A stretch of 64,000 nt of DNA from NCBI RefSeq assembly GCF_009733795.1, contig NZ_WNXX01000006.1, forward strand, positions 1-64,000, given 5' to 3'. Origin of the DNA: Actinotalea caeni. Lineage in GTDB: Bacteria > Actinomycetota > Actinomycetes > Actinomycetales > Beutenbergiaceae. The notes under the pieces are model-generated. The model made no database searches. It worked only from the letters and a program-made list of their open reading frames with translations, and was not told where the DNA came from. A program made the translations under genes and the position numbers. This document shows, piece by piece, positions 24,796-32,080 of the stretch. The number at the start of each line of letters is the position of its first letter. The first letter of the stretch is position 1.

Positions 24796-26156
24796 CGTTC
24801 GTCCCCCTCGCGTCCCGCCCCCACGGCCACCGGCAGCCGCGTGACCACCTGCCAGCCGCCGTCGGCCGTCGGGCCGGCCGCCAGGTCACCGCCCAGCCAC
24901 TGCGCCCGCTCGTGCATCCCTCGCACGCCGCGGCCCGCGCCGTCGTAGCCGCCGCCGTCGCCGGTGCCCGGTCCGTTGACGACCTCGACGACGACGTCGC
25001 CACCGTCCCGCACGACGGCGACCCGCACGCCCTGCGTCCCGGGCGCGTGCCGCAGCACGTTCGTCAGCGACTCCGCCACGATGCGCCGGCACGCCAGCGC
25101 GACCGTGGCCTCGGTCGGCACCGCGTCGAGCCCGGAGGCGACCACCGGCAGCCCGGCCAGCCGGAACCGGGCCACCATGGTGGCGAGATCGTCGCCGTCG
25201 TCGGCCGCGGGCGCGTCCGCGAGCGCCGTGAGCACGCGCTTCATGTCGGCGAGCGCGGCGCGCCCGGTCTCCGCGACCTCGCGCATCGCCGACTGCGCCT
25301 CGGCGGGCGACGTCGCCGCGATCGCGCCCGCGCCGTCGGCCAGCGCGACCATGACCGACACGCTGTGCGCGACGACGTCGTGCACCTCGCGCGCGATGTG
25401 GGTGCGCTCGGTGGCGCGGGCGAGCGCGGCGCTGTGCTGCTCCTCGCGCCGCAGCGTGCGCTCGCGCTCGTCCTGCGACGCCAGGTGCTCGCGGCGCAGC
25501 CGGGCGTAGCTGCCGAGCGCGACGGCCAGCAGCAGCAGCGCCGCGATCGTGATGACGGCGGTCAGCCGCACCGAGTCCGACGTGACCGGCGCGAGCTCGG
25601 TGCCCGTCCAGGTCTCCGGCGTCATGCCGCCCGGCGGCTGCTCCAGGTGGCCCGGCGGGGTGTCCAGCCACCCCAGCCCCATGAGGTCGACGTAGCTGAC
25701 GCTGAGCAGGTTCACGTGGGTGACCGCGAGCAGCAGCCACGACGCGACCACGACGACCCAGGTGAGCACGCTGCCGCGGGTGGCGGCGACGGCGTAGGTC
25801 GCCAGCGCCAGCCCGATCGTGGTGGCGCCGCTGCCGCCGGTCAGCAGCAGCGAGACCAGCGCCAGCACCACGAAGCCCGCCGCGACCGTCACCGGGAACC
25901 GCCGTCGCCACCACAGCGCGGCGGTGCCCAGCACGGCCACGACGATCCCCACGATCGCGACGCGACTCGCCATCGGCGACCCGGGCGGGTAGGAGTACCA
26001 GATCACCGACGGCAGCGCGAACAGCGCGACCGTGAGCAGCGCGACCGCCGCGAAGCACGCGCACACCACGGCGTCGGCCCGGCGCGGGCGCGCCAGCCAG
26101 GAGCGCAGCGCGCGCACCCGGCCCGGTGCGGCGGCGGGCGCGCCGCTAGACGTCAC
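24792..26156 (-). CDS. Sensor histidine kinase (HisKA_3 type)
   Basis: 454 residues. Five or six membrane segments between residues about 22 and 190 (VCACFAAVALLTVALFALPS, VAIVGIVVAVLGTAALWW and following) with short loops, so the signal is probably sensed in or near the membrane. DHp motif THIAREVHDVVAHSVSVMV carries the phospho-His. The HATPase region has an N-box at RRIVAESLTNVLRHAP and a GRGVRGMHERAQWLGG G-box. The GTG at 26156 lies inside the end of the upstream permease gene (11-nt overlap). This pairing of an exporter with kinase and regulator resembles BceAB/DesK-type modules. Confidence 0.9.
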   Translation of the reverse strand: MTSSGAPAAAPGRVRALRSWLARPRRADAVVCACFAAVALLTVALFALPSVIWYSYPPGSPMASRVAIVGIVVAVLGTAALWWRRRFPVTVAAGFVVLALVSLLLTGGSGATTIGLALATYAVAATRGSVLTWVVVVASWLLLAVTHVNLLSVSYVDLMGLGWLDTPPGHLEQPPGGMTPETWTGTELAPVTSDSVRLTAVITIAALLLLAVALGSYARLRREHLASQDERERTLRREEQHSAALARATERTHIAREVHDVVAHSVSVMVALADGAGAIAATSPAEAQSAMREVAETGRAALADMKRVLTALADAPAADDGDDLATMVARFRLAGLPVVASGLDAVPTEATVALACRRIVAESLTNVLRHAPGTQGVRVAVVRDGGDVVVEVVNGPGTGDGGGYDGAGRGVRGMHERAQWLGGDLAAGPTADGGWQVVTRLPVAVGAGREGDER

Positions 26157-26967
26157 TGCGACGCACCACCGGCGCGGCGACGAGCAGGGCGGCCACGGTC
26201 CACGCCACCAGGATGCCGTAGCCCTGCCACGGGTCGGCCGGCAGACCCGCGCGGACGAGGTCGGCGAGACCCTCGTCGGGGGTCGCGACCCGCCGCCCGG
26301 CCCACCCGGGCATCGCCGCACGGATCGCGAGCGCCACCTCCGAGCCCAGCATCGTCAGCAGCTGATCGAGCAGCAGCAGCCACACGAGCGCGACCACCCC
26401 CGCCGCAGCCGGCCGGCGCACGATCGCGCCGAGCGCGAGCCCCAGCAGCGACACCGCGAGCAGGTGCAGCACGGTGCCGGCGACCACCCGCACCAGGTCG
26501 CCGTCGGGCGCCTCGAGCGTGACGCCCACCCGGTCCGCGAACGGCAGCAGAGACGCCCAGGCGGCGGCCACCGCCAGGCCGCCCGCCAGCGCCGCCACCG
26601 CCGTGACCGTCGCCGCCCGGCCCACGAGCACCGGCAGCCGCCGCGGCACCGCCAGGTAGGTCGAGCGCGCGCTGCCGTCGTGGTGCTCGCCCGCGCTGAC
26701 GACGACGCCGAGCAGCGCGAGCGGCAGCTGCGACACGACCAGGCCGAGTGACAGCAGCCCGCTCAGCCCGCCCGCGGCCGGTGCCGCGGCGTTGTAGCCG
26801 GACACCAGCGCCACCGCCGCGTGCAGCAGCACGGTCGCGGCGACGCACCACGCCGTCGCCGACGCCGTCCATGTCTTCACCCACTCGGCCCGCAGCACCC
26901 GGGTGGCGGTGACGCCGGGCCGCGCGGGCAGCGCGACGGCGCCGGGCCCCGCCACGCCGTCAGACAT
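26146..26967 (-). CDS. ABC-2 type transporter permease, second subunit
   Basis: 273 residues with about six membrane segments (TAWCVAATVLLHAAVALVSG, LSLGLVVSQLPLALLGVVVSA and others) and the ABC-2 C-terminal plan. EHHDGSARSTYLAVPRR after segment two is the conserved coupling region. It starts inside the end of the sister permease gene (8-nt overlap). The two permeases are similar to each other (WVKTW/WGKTW, GEHHDGSARST/GEFSAGGAPST), so they arose by duplication and probably form a heterodimer with the ATPase at 27748. Confidence 0.86.
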   Translation of the reverse strand: MSDGVAGPGAVALPARPGVTATRVLRAEWVKTWTASATAWCVAATVLLHAAVALVSGYNAAAPAAGGLSGLLSLGLVVSQLPLALLGVVVSAGEHHDGSARSTYLAVPRRLPVLVGRAATVTAVAALAGGLAVAAAWASLLPFADRVGVTLEAPDGDLVRVVAGTVLHLLAVSLLGLALGAIVRRPAAAGVVALVWLLLLDQLLTMLGSEVALAIRAAMPGWAGRRVATPDEGLADLVRAGLPADPWQGYGILVAWTVAALLVAAPVVRRSDV

Positions 26968-27751
26968 CGGTCCGCCGCAGCCGGGCACCCGCGAGCACGA
27001 GCGCCACCAGCGCCCACGCGCCGAGGACGGCGAGGCCGCCCCACGTGCCGACCGGGGACCCCGCCGTCGCGAGCGCGACGAAGTCGTTTAGGGACGTGAG
27101 CACGACCAGGGCGTGCCCGGGCAGCCACTGCGCGAGCCCGTCCGCACCCAGGAGCGCGAGCTCGGAGAGGCCGAGCGCGACCATGACGGCGATGCCCACC
27201 AGCGGACGGCGCAGCAGTGCACCGACGGCCAGCGCGAGCACCGTGATCAGCACCAGCGACGCCACGGCGCCGAGCAGGATCCGCACCGACTGCTCGTCGC
27301 CCCCGAGCCGCAGCGCGGCACCGAACGGGCTGGCGAGCAGCACCAGCGAGGACGTCACGAGCGTGACGACACCGGTGACCGCGGCGACACCAGCGGTGGT
27401 GACCGCCTTCGCCGTCAGCACCCCCAGGCGGCGCGGCGCGACGGCGAACGTGGACGGCGCGCCACCGGCGCTGAACTCACCGGCACCGGCGAGGACGCCG
27501 TGCACCAGCAGCGGCACCTGCGTGAAGAGCAGGTAGCCCGCGGCCAGGTAGGCGAGGCTGTACCCGTAGCCCTCCGGGCCGACCAGGCTGTCGAACGCCG
27601 TGAGCACGCACATCGCGGCGTTGAGCACGACCGTGGCCGCCACCGCCCAGCGTGTCGACCGCAGGCCCCAGGTCTTGCCCCACTCCGACGCGAGCGTGCG
27701 GGGCCACGTGACGCCGGGCGTGCTCGGCAGGGTCGCGACCGCCGCGCTCAC
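26960..27751 (-). CDS. ABC-2 type transporter permease, first subunit
   Basis: 263 residues, about six membrane segments, beginning at a GTG that overlaps the ATPase stop (GTGA). N-terminal PGVTWPRTLASEWGKTWGLR is an amphipathic elbow; GEFSAGGAPSTFAVAPRRLG is the coupling loop between segments two and three. It pairs with the next gene as the membrane part of an exporter of unknown substrate. The frame remains open far upstream on this strand, but that stretch is the ATPase gene in another frame. Confidence 0.86.
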   Translation of the reverse strand: MSAAVATLPSTPGVTWPRTLASEWGKTWGLRSTRWAVAATVVLNAAMCVLTAFDSLVGPEGYGYSLAYLAAGYLLFTQVPLLVHGVLAGAGEFSAGGAPSTFAVAPRRLGVLTAKAVTTAGVAAVTGVVTLVTSSLVLLASPFGAALRLGGDEQSVRILLGAVASLVLITVLALAVGALLRRPLVGIAVMVALGLSELALLGADGLAQWLPGHALVVLTSLNDFVALATAGSPVGTWGGLAVLGAWALVALVLAGARLRRTDV

Positions 27752-28683
27752 GACCGGTCTCCCGCCGCCGCGCGAGCGCCGGTGCCGCCGTACTCGACGG
27801 CGTCCGCCGTCAGGTCGAGGTACGCCTCCTCCAGCGTCCCGGCCACCGTGCCCAGCTCGAGCACCGGGACGCCCAGCTCGGCGGCGAGCGCACCCACCGT
27901 GCCCGCGTCGGTGCCGGTGACCTCGAGCAGGTCGCCGTCGACGGGCCGGACCGTCGCGCCCGCCGCCGCGAGCGCGCGCCCCAGCCGCTCCGGCTCGGCC
28001 GACCGCACGCGGACGACGCCGTCGCGCGCGCTGCGCGTCACCAGCGCGTCGATGTCGTCGTCGGCCAGCAGCACGCCGCGGCCGATGACCACGACCCGGT
28101 TCGCGACCGCCGCGAGCTCGCTCATGAGGTGCGAGGAGAGGAACACGGTGCGGCCGTCGTCGGCGAGGCTGCGGAGCAGGCCCCGGATCCACAGCACGCC
28201 GTCGGGGTCCAGCCCGTTGACCGGCTCGTCGAGGACGACGGTCGGCGGGTCGCCGAGCAGCGCTGCGGCGATCCCGAGCCGCTGCGTCATGCCGAGCGAG
28301 AAGCCGCCCACGCGGCGCCGCGCCACCGAGGTCAGCCCGGCGAGCTCGATGACCTGCTGCACCCGAGCGCGTCCGATGCCGTGCGTGCGGGCGAGGCCCA
28401 TGAGGTGCCCCCAGGCGGTGCGCCCGGGGTGCACGGTGCGGCCGTCGAGCATGACGCCGACCTCCTGCAGCGGCGCGCGCAGGTCGGCGTAGGCGTGGCC
28501 GTTGACCCGTGCACTCCCCGACGTCGGGCGCGCCAGCCCGACGATCATCCTCATCGTCGTCGACTTCCCGGCGCCGTTCGGCCCCAGGAACCCCGTGACG
28601 GCGCCCGGCCGCACCGTGAACGTCAACCCGTCCACCGCCGTCGTCGACCCGTACCGCTTGGTCAGGTCTGCCACCTCGATCAT
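27748..28683 (-). CDS. ABC transporter ATP-binding protein (DrrA/BcrA-like)
   Basis: 311 residues. Walker A GPNGAGKST (34-42), signature FSLGMTQRLG (128-137) with the SLGM variant usual in BcrA/DrrA exporters, Walker B VVLDEPVNGLD (149-159), and H-loop SSHLMSEL. A C-terminal tail follows with EEAYLDLTAD, the end typical of DrrA-type ATPases. First gene of the five-gene operon; GAGGGAGAG precedes the ATG. Such exporters with adjoining kinase/regulator genes often deal with peptide antibiotics or lipids; the substrate is not determinable here. Confidence 0.92.
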   Translation of the reverse strand: MIEVADLTKRYGSTTAVDGLTFTVRPGAVTGFLGPNGAGKSTTMRMIVGLARPTSGSARVNGHAYADLRAPLQEVGVMLDGRTVHPGRTAWGHLMGLARTHGIGRARVQQVIELAGLTSVARRRVGGFSLGMTQRLGIAAALLGDPPTVVLDEPVNGLDPDGVLWIRGLLRSLADDGRTVFLSSHLMSELAAVANRVVVIGRGVLLADDDIDALVTRSARDGVVRVRSAEPERLGRALAAAGATVRPVDGDLLEVTGTDAGTVGALAAELGVPVLELGTVAGTLEEAYLDLTADAVEYGGTGARAAAGDRS

Positions 28684-28729
28684 GCCGCTCTCCCTCTGCG
28701 TGGCCGCCGGGTCTCCGGCGGTACCAGCG

Positions 28730-28735
28730 ACGCTA
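28730..28735 (-). promoter_or_regulatory. Probable -10 box of the ABC/two-component operon
   Basis: TAGCGT on the minus strand, about 46 nt before the ATG at 28683; no good -35 is visible, so an activator may be needed. A palindrome lies upstream at 28792-28808. Confidence 0.4.
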
Positions 28736-28791
28736 GGGAGCGCCTCGCGCGCCGCCCACGTGCTGCGCGACGAGATCGGCCCGGCGGCACT

Positions 28792-28808
28792 CCTCCTCCA
28801 GGAGGAGG
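28792..28808. promoter_or_regulatory. Palindrome upstream of the ABC/two-component operon
   Basis: CCTCCTCC-A-GGAGGAGG, a perfect 8-nt dyad about 57 nt upstream of the probable -10 box. It could be the binding site of the operon's own response regulator, or an RNA hairpin if transcription starts further up. Confidence 0.4.
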
Positions 28809-28852
28809 CCGGCACTCACCGCTCTCGTCCTCCACGACGGCCCCGGACGCGA

Positions 28853-28886
28853 CAGACCCGCACGGACGTCGGTCCGTGCGGGTCTG
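28853..28886 (-). terminator. Terminator of the symporter operon
   Basis: CAGACCCGCACGGAC, loop GTCG, then the perfect 15-nt complement; it begins 25 nt after the stop of the small transporter subunit. The strongest simple hairpin in the window. Confidence 0.8.
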
Positions 28887-28910
28887 CTCGGTGCCCAGCC
28901 GTGGCGAGCG

Positions 28911-29042
28911 TCAGATGATGCGGCGCCCCTCGGCGCGGGCGCGTCGCAGCTCGCGCACGAACGCGCGCACGATGACGAGCAGGACGCCCGCGACGATCGC
29001 GGGCCACACCAGCACGTAGGCGGTCAGCAGGGCGGTGGTCAT
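28911..29042 (-). CDS. Small (43-residue) single-pass transporter subunit
   Basis: One membrane helix (LLTAYVLVWPAIVAGVLLVIVRAFV) followed by a basic tail (RELRRARAEGRRII). The ATG overlaps the stop of the symporter gene (ATGA), which ties its translation to that of the large subunit. Short membrane peptides of this kind are often annotated as transporter small subunits in actinobacteria, comparable to the MetS partner of MetP. Its role (assembly or stability of the symporter) is inferred from position. A terminator follows after 25 nt. Confidence 0.8.
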   Translation of the reverse strand: MTTALLTAYVLVWPAIVAGVLLVIVRAFVRELRRARAEGRRII

Positions 29043-30748
29043 CGGGTGCTCCCTTCGGCGGTGCCGGCGAGGACCGCGTCCTGCGGCCCGGCGGCGGTCG
29101 GCGGGTCGGTCTCCTCGTGCGCGTCGAAGTCGCCCGTGCGCTCCTTGATGAGGGCGAAGTCGAAGCGACGGTCCTGGTTGAGGAATGTCAGGGCGACGCA
29201 GACGATCGTGCTGACGGCGTACGCCACCAGCGAGCCGGAGAGGACCGGGTGCTGGTGGAGGAAGCCGATCGCGAACGGTGCCGCCGCGAGCGTCGCGACG
29301 ATGCCGGTGCCCAGGGCGGCACGGAACCCGAAGAACCCGAACGCCATCAGCCCGAGCACGACCCCGATGCCGATGGTCGCGAGCACGTCGCTGACCACGC
29401 CGACGCCGCCGCCGAGGTCGACCCAGGAGAACCGCACCGGCAGGAAGGCCCCGAGCGCGGCGAGCACGGCGACGCTGAACGCCACGTTGGTGACGCGGTC
29501 CCAGTAGAAGCTCGCGATGACGGGGAACACCAGGGCGCCCCACATCGCACCGACGAACACCAGCAGGTCGAGGATGTTGAACCGCATCGTCGCGAAGCAC
29601 AGCGCCGCGGTCGTGGCGCCGAGCATCGTCAGGCGACCCACCAGCAGCATGGTGCGCGGGTTGGCCCGCTTGCGGCCGGCGATGTTCTGCCCGTAGATGT
29701 CGGCCATCGTGATCGAGGCCAGCGCGGTCATGTCGGCGTCGGCGGTCGAGGAGAGCGAGCCGATGATCATGACGAAGAAGACGCAGATGAGCGCGGGAGC
29801 CAGGTAGGTCGCGGCCATCTGGGGCACGAGGTTGTTGACGTCGCCGCCCATGGGCTGCAGGCCCGCGTAGAGGGCGATGACGCCGAGCATCCCGACGCCG
29901 ATGACGGTCGCCCCGTAGCCGACGGTCGCCGTCACGAAGGTCTTCTTGATGAGGTCCTCCCGCACGGCGAACAGCCGCTGCGCGATCGTCTGGTTGCCGA
30001 TCGCGTAGGCGAGCACCGCGGCGATGTACGGCGCGCCCTGGTTGAAGAAGGCGTCGGAGGAGAAGAACGAGCCCTGCTCCGGGGTGAGGTTGGCCGCACC
30101 CGTCGTGAAGAGCTCGGGCCCGCCCGCCGCGAAGAAGACGGTCGGGACGATGACGACGACCGCGCCGAGCATCGCCAGCACCTGCGCGAAGTCGGTCAGC
30201 ACCGAGGCGCGGAAGCCGGACCACAGCGTGTAGAGCAGCACGCCGGCGGCGATCGTCACGATGCCCTGCGTGAAGCTGAACGGCGACAGCATCGCGACCA
30301 GCGCGCCGCCCGCGATGAGGTTGGAGGTCAGGCTGATGAGGCTGCCCAGCACGTTGGACCCCGCCAGCAGCAGCTGGCTGGAGCGGCCGTGGCGGGCGAA
30401 CATCACCTCGGCGATCGTGTGCGCGCGGGGCGCCACCTGCCGGATCCTGCGCCCGAACGGGTAGATCAGCAGGATCATGAGCGCGCCCCACAGCCCGTAG
30501 TGGATCGGGCCGGACAGGCCGTAGGTGTAGCCGGACGTCGCGGAGGCGTACATCGACGACGCCCAGATCCACGTCGCCGTCATGGAGGCTGCGGAGATGC
30601 CGAAGCCGATCTTGCCGCCGCCGGTCATGTAGCCGTCGGCGTTCTCCCGCTTCCGGGAGATGCGGATCGACATGTAGAGGCTGCCGCCGAAGAACAGGAG
30701 AAGGAGCAGGACCGCGACCGGTCCTGCGAGCTGCTGGATGTCACCCAC
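29039..30748 (-). CDS. Sodium:solute symporter (SSS family)
   Basis: 569 residues, about 13 membrane segments, importing a solute with sodium. Family features: KRENADGYMTGGGKIGFGIS after segment 1, GPIHYGLWGALMILLIYPFG, SSTADADMTALASITMADIY (the SSS sodium-site region) and GRKRANPRTML. The tail after residue 535 is hydrophilic. GTG start at 30748 with AGAGAG upstream. Solute not clear (monocarboxylate/acetate or amino-acid types are possible). Forms an operon with the 43-residue peptide. The 452-nt gap upstream suggests a long leader or a distant promoter. Confidence 0.88.
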   Translation of the reverse strand: MGDIQQLAGPVAVLLLLLFFGGSLYMSIRISRKRENADGYMTGGGKIGFGISAASMTATWIWASSMYASATSGYTYGLSGPIHYGLWGALMILLIYPFGRRIRQVAPRAHTIAEVMFARHGRSSQLLLAGSNVLGSLISLTSNLIAGGALVAMLSPFSFTQGIVTIAAGVLLYTLWSGFRASVLTDFAQVLAMLGAVVVIVPTVFFAAGGPELFTTGAANLTPEQGSFFSSDAFFNQGAPYIAAVLAYAIGNQTIAQRLFAVREDLIKKTFVTATVGYGATVIGVGMLGVIALYAGLQPMGGDVNNLVPQMAATYLAPALICVFFVMIIGSLSSTADADMTALASITMADIYGQNIAGRKRANPRTMLLVGRLTMLGATTAALCFATMRFNILDLLVFVGAMWGALVFPVIASFYWDRVTNVAFSVAVLAALGAFLPVRFSWVDLGGGVGVVSDVLATIGIGVVLGLMAFGFFGFRAALGTGIVATLAAAPFAIGFLHQHPVLSGSLVAYAVSTIVCVALTFLNQDRRFDFALIKERTGDFDAHEETDPPTAAGPQDAVLAGTAEGSTR

Positions 30749-31200
30749 CGAGGGTTCTCACTCTCTCGTCGTGTCGGTCTGTGCGTGGCGAGGACGGACG
30801 ACGAGCTAGGTGGGTGCGAGGGGGCCGGGTCGCCAGCAGGGGGCGACGGCTGTCGGGGCGGGCAGGGGAGCGACGGTGTGCGCACTGGGCGTGCACGTGG
30901 CTTCTCTGGTGGGCGGCATGGCGACGAACCTGGGCCACTGCGGTGCGGACGCACGCGAGAGGCCCGGAGGTGCGGCTCCTCTCGGGTGGTGCGGGCAGGG
31001 CGCAGCGAGGTCGCGGCGCCCGACGGGCATGACGGCGCCCGGTCGCCTCGGGCGACTGGGCGCGGTGAGCCGCGCGGCTCGGCCCCGGCTGCCGCGTCAG
31101 CCGGCCGGGGCGCGGCCGACACCATAGCAACGCTCGTCGCCGGCTCGCCGAGGTGTCCGCGCCGGGCCGGCCGGGACGCTCGCGCACCCGCCGGCGGTGC
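30749..31200. other. Long non-coding gap upstream of the symporter
   Basis: 452 nt between the symporter start and the end of the CGNR gene (both minus). TATGGT at 31121-31126 (minus) could be a -10 box, leaving a leader of about 365 nt. I could not fit it to a riboswitch class I know. GC-rich dyads are present (for example GGTCGCCTCGGGCGACT near 31041) but no clear terminator. Open frames here have no credible start. Confidence 0.5.
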
Positions 31201-31731
31201 TCAGACCGCGGCGTCCTGGCGCTCGCGGTGGCGCCGCACCGCGGCCCGGTTGGCGCAGCGCACCGAGCAGTAGCGCTGCCGTCCGTTGCGCGTGACGTCG
31301 ACGACGACGGCGGTGCACGGCGCGGACTCGCAGCGGTGCAGCCGGTGCATCCCGCGGGTCGTCAGGTGCAGCGCGGTGCCGACGCTGATGACCGCGCGCA
31401 GCACCGCGGGCAGGGAGCGGTCGGTCATGTCGCGGTAGTGGAGGTGCCAGCCCTCGCCGTCGTGGTCGGTCAGCTGCGGGTAGGCGGTGGCGGCCGCCAT
31501 CTCGGCGTTGAGGAGCGTGGCCCGCTCCGTGGGGTCGGTCGCGTCGACGACACGCAGCCAGTCGTCGACGACGGCGCGCACCCGGGCGTGATCGTCCGGG
31601 GCGCTCGCGAAGGCCATCGTCATGCCGTGCTCGCGCGTGCGCCGCTCGATCCCGTCGCGGTCGGCGGGCCAGGCGTCGGCGAGCGACGCCGCCAGCAGGA
31701 CCGCGTACTCACCGTAAGGGTTGAGATGCAC
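31201..31731 (-). CDS. CGNR zinc-finger regulator (ABATE domain)
   Basis: 176 residues: N-terminal ABATE-type helical domain (LNPYGEYAVLLAASLADAWP and following) and a C-terminal CGNR zinc finger, seen as HRCESAPCTAVVVDVTRNGR and RYCSVRCANRAAVRRHRER, with four Cys for zinc and the CxNR motif. These proteins are presumed stress-responsive transcription factors. Start is GTG at 31731, 6 nt from TGTAAT (minus, 31738-31743), so leaderless. Divergent from the small zinc-ribbon gene, whose start is 27 nt away; the shared promoter zone is a natural autoregulatory site. Confidence 0.88.
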   Translation of the reverse strand: MHLNPYGEYAVLLAASLADAWPADRDGIERRTREHGMTMAFASAPDDHARVRAVVDDWLRVVDATDPTERATLLNAEMAAATAYPQLTDHDGEGWHLHYRDMTDRSLPAVLRAVISVGTALHLTTRGMHRLHRCESAPCTAVVVDVTRNGRQRYCSVRCANRAAVRRHRERQDAAV

Positions 31732-31737
31732 AAGACC

Positions 31738-31743
31738 ATTACA
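31738..31743 (-). promoter_or_regulatory. -10 box in the 26-nt divergent promoter region
   Basis: TGTAAT on the minus strand, 6 nt before the CGNR-gene GTG. On the plus strand CAGCCT (31745-31750) stands 7 nt before the ATG at 31758, so both divergent genes may be leaderless with overlapping promoters. Confidence 0.45.
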
Positions 31744-31757
31744 TCAGCCTGGTGACC

Positions 31758-31979
31758 ATGAGCACCAGCCCCCATCTCCTCGCCCCGGGCGTGCCGGCCC
31801 CCGGGGCTCCGCACGAGCACGCCTGGGTCGCGGAGTCGCGCCACGTCACCACCGACGGCGTGGTGCTGTACGTGCGCTGCACGGCCTGCGCGCTCCGCCG
31901 CATCGACCTCCAGGCCGTCACCGAGATGCCGCCGGAGGTGCTGACGAGATCGATCGGAGGTCGCGGGAACAAATCGTGA
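31758..31979 (+). CDS. Small zinc-ribbon-like protein
   Basis: 73 residues. Pro/Ala-rich head, HEHAW, then VVLYVRCTACALRRIDLQAV and a polar tail. His-x-His plus Cys-x2-Cys could hold one zinc ion. No family recognised. Divergently placed from the CGNR regulator and 101 nt before dnaK, with both HspR operators lying in that downstream gap. The ATG at 31758 is preferred to a GTG 6 nt earlier because of the -10-like CAGCCT at 7 nt. Confidence 0.65.
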   Translation: MSTSPHLLAPGVPAPGAPHEHAWVAESRHVTTDGVVLYVRCTACALRRIDLQAVTEMPPEVLTRSIGGRGNKS

Positions 31980-31988
31980 CGCTCGGGA

Positions 31989-32009
31989 GTTGAGCGAGTC
32001 AGACTCAAG
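31989..32009 (+). promoter_or_regulatory. HspR operator HAIR 1
   Basis: GTTGAGC-N7-ACTCAAG against the HAIR consensus CTTGAGT-N7-ACTCAAG: left arm 5/7, right arm 7/7. Ends 4 nt before the dnaK -35 box. Confidence 0.85.
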
Positions 32010-32013
32010 TTTC

Positions 32014-32042
32014 TTGACAGGATCGCTGCGGCGACCAGACTT
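32014..32042 (+). promoter_or_regulatory. dnaK operon promoter
   Basis: -35 TTGACA at 32014-32019, 17-nt spacer, -10 AGACTT at 32037-32042. It is flanked by HAIR 1 and overlapped at its -10 by HAIR 2, so HspR binding would block polymerase. Ribosome site GAGGAG at 32066-32071. Confidence 0.75.
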
Positions 32043-32060
32043 GAGCCGTCAAGACTCAAT
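32040..32060 (+). promoter_or_regulatory. HspR operator HAIR 2
   Basis: CTTGAGC-N7-ACTCAAT, 6/7 in each arm to the HAIR consensus, lying over the -10 box and transcription start. Confidence 0.88.
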
Positions 32061-32080
32061 CTACCGAGGAGACAACACTC

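Noticed and set aside
28911-29042. Toxin peptide of a type I toxin-antitoxin system
   Set aside because: The ATGA overlap with the symporter and the lack of an antisense RNA promoter favour a transporter subunit.
30749-31200. Known riboswitch upstream of the symporter
   Set aside because: I could not match conserved core sequences of classes I know; left as an unclassified gap.
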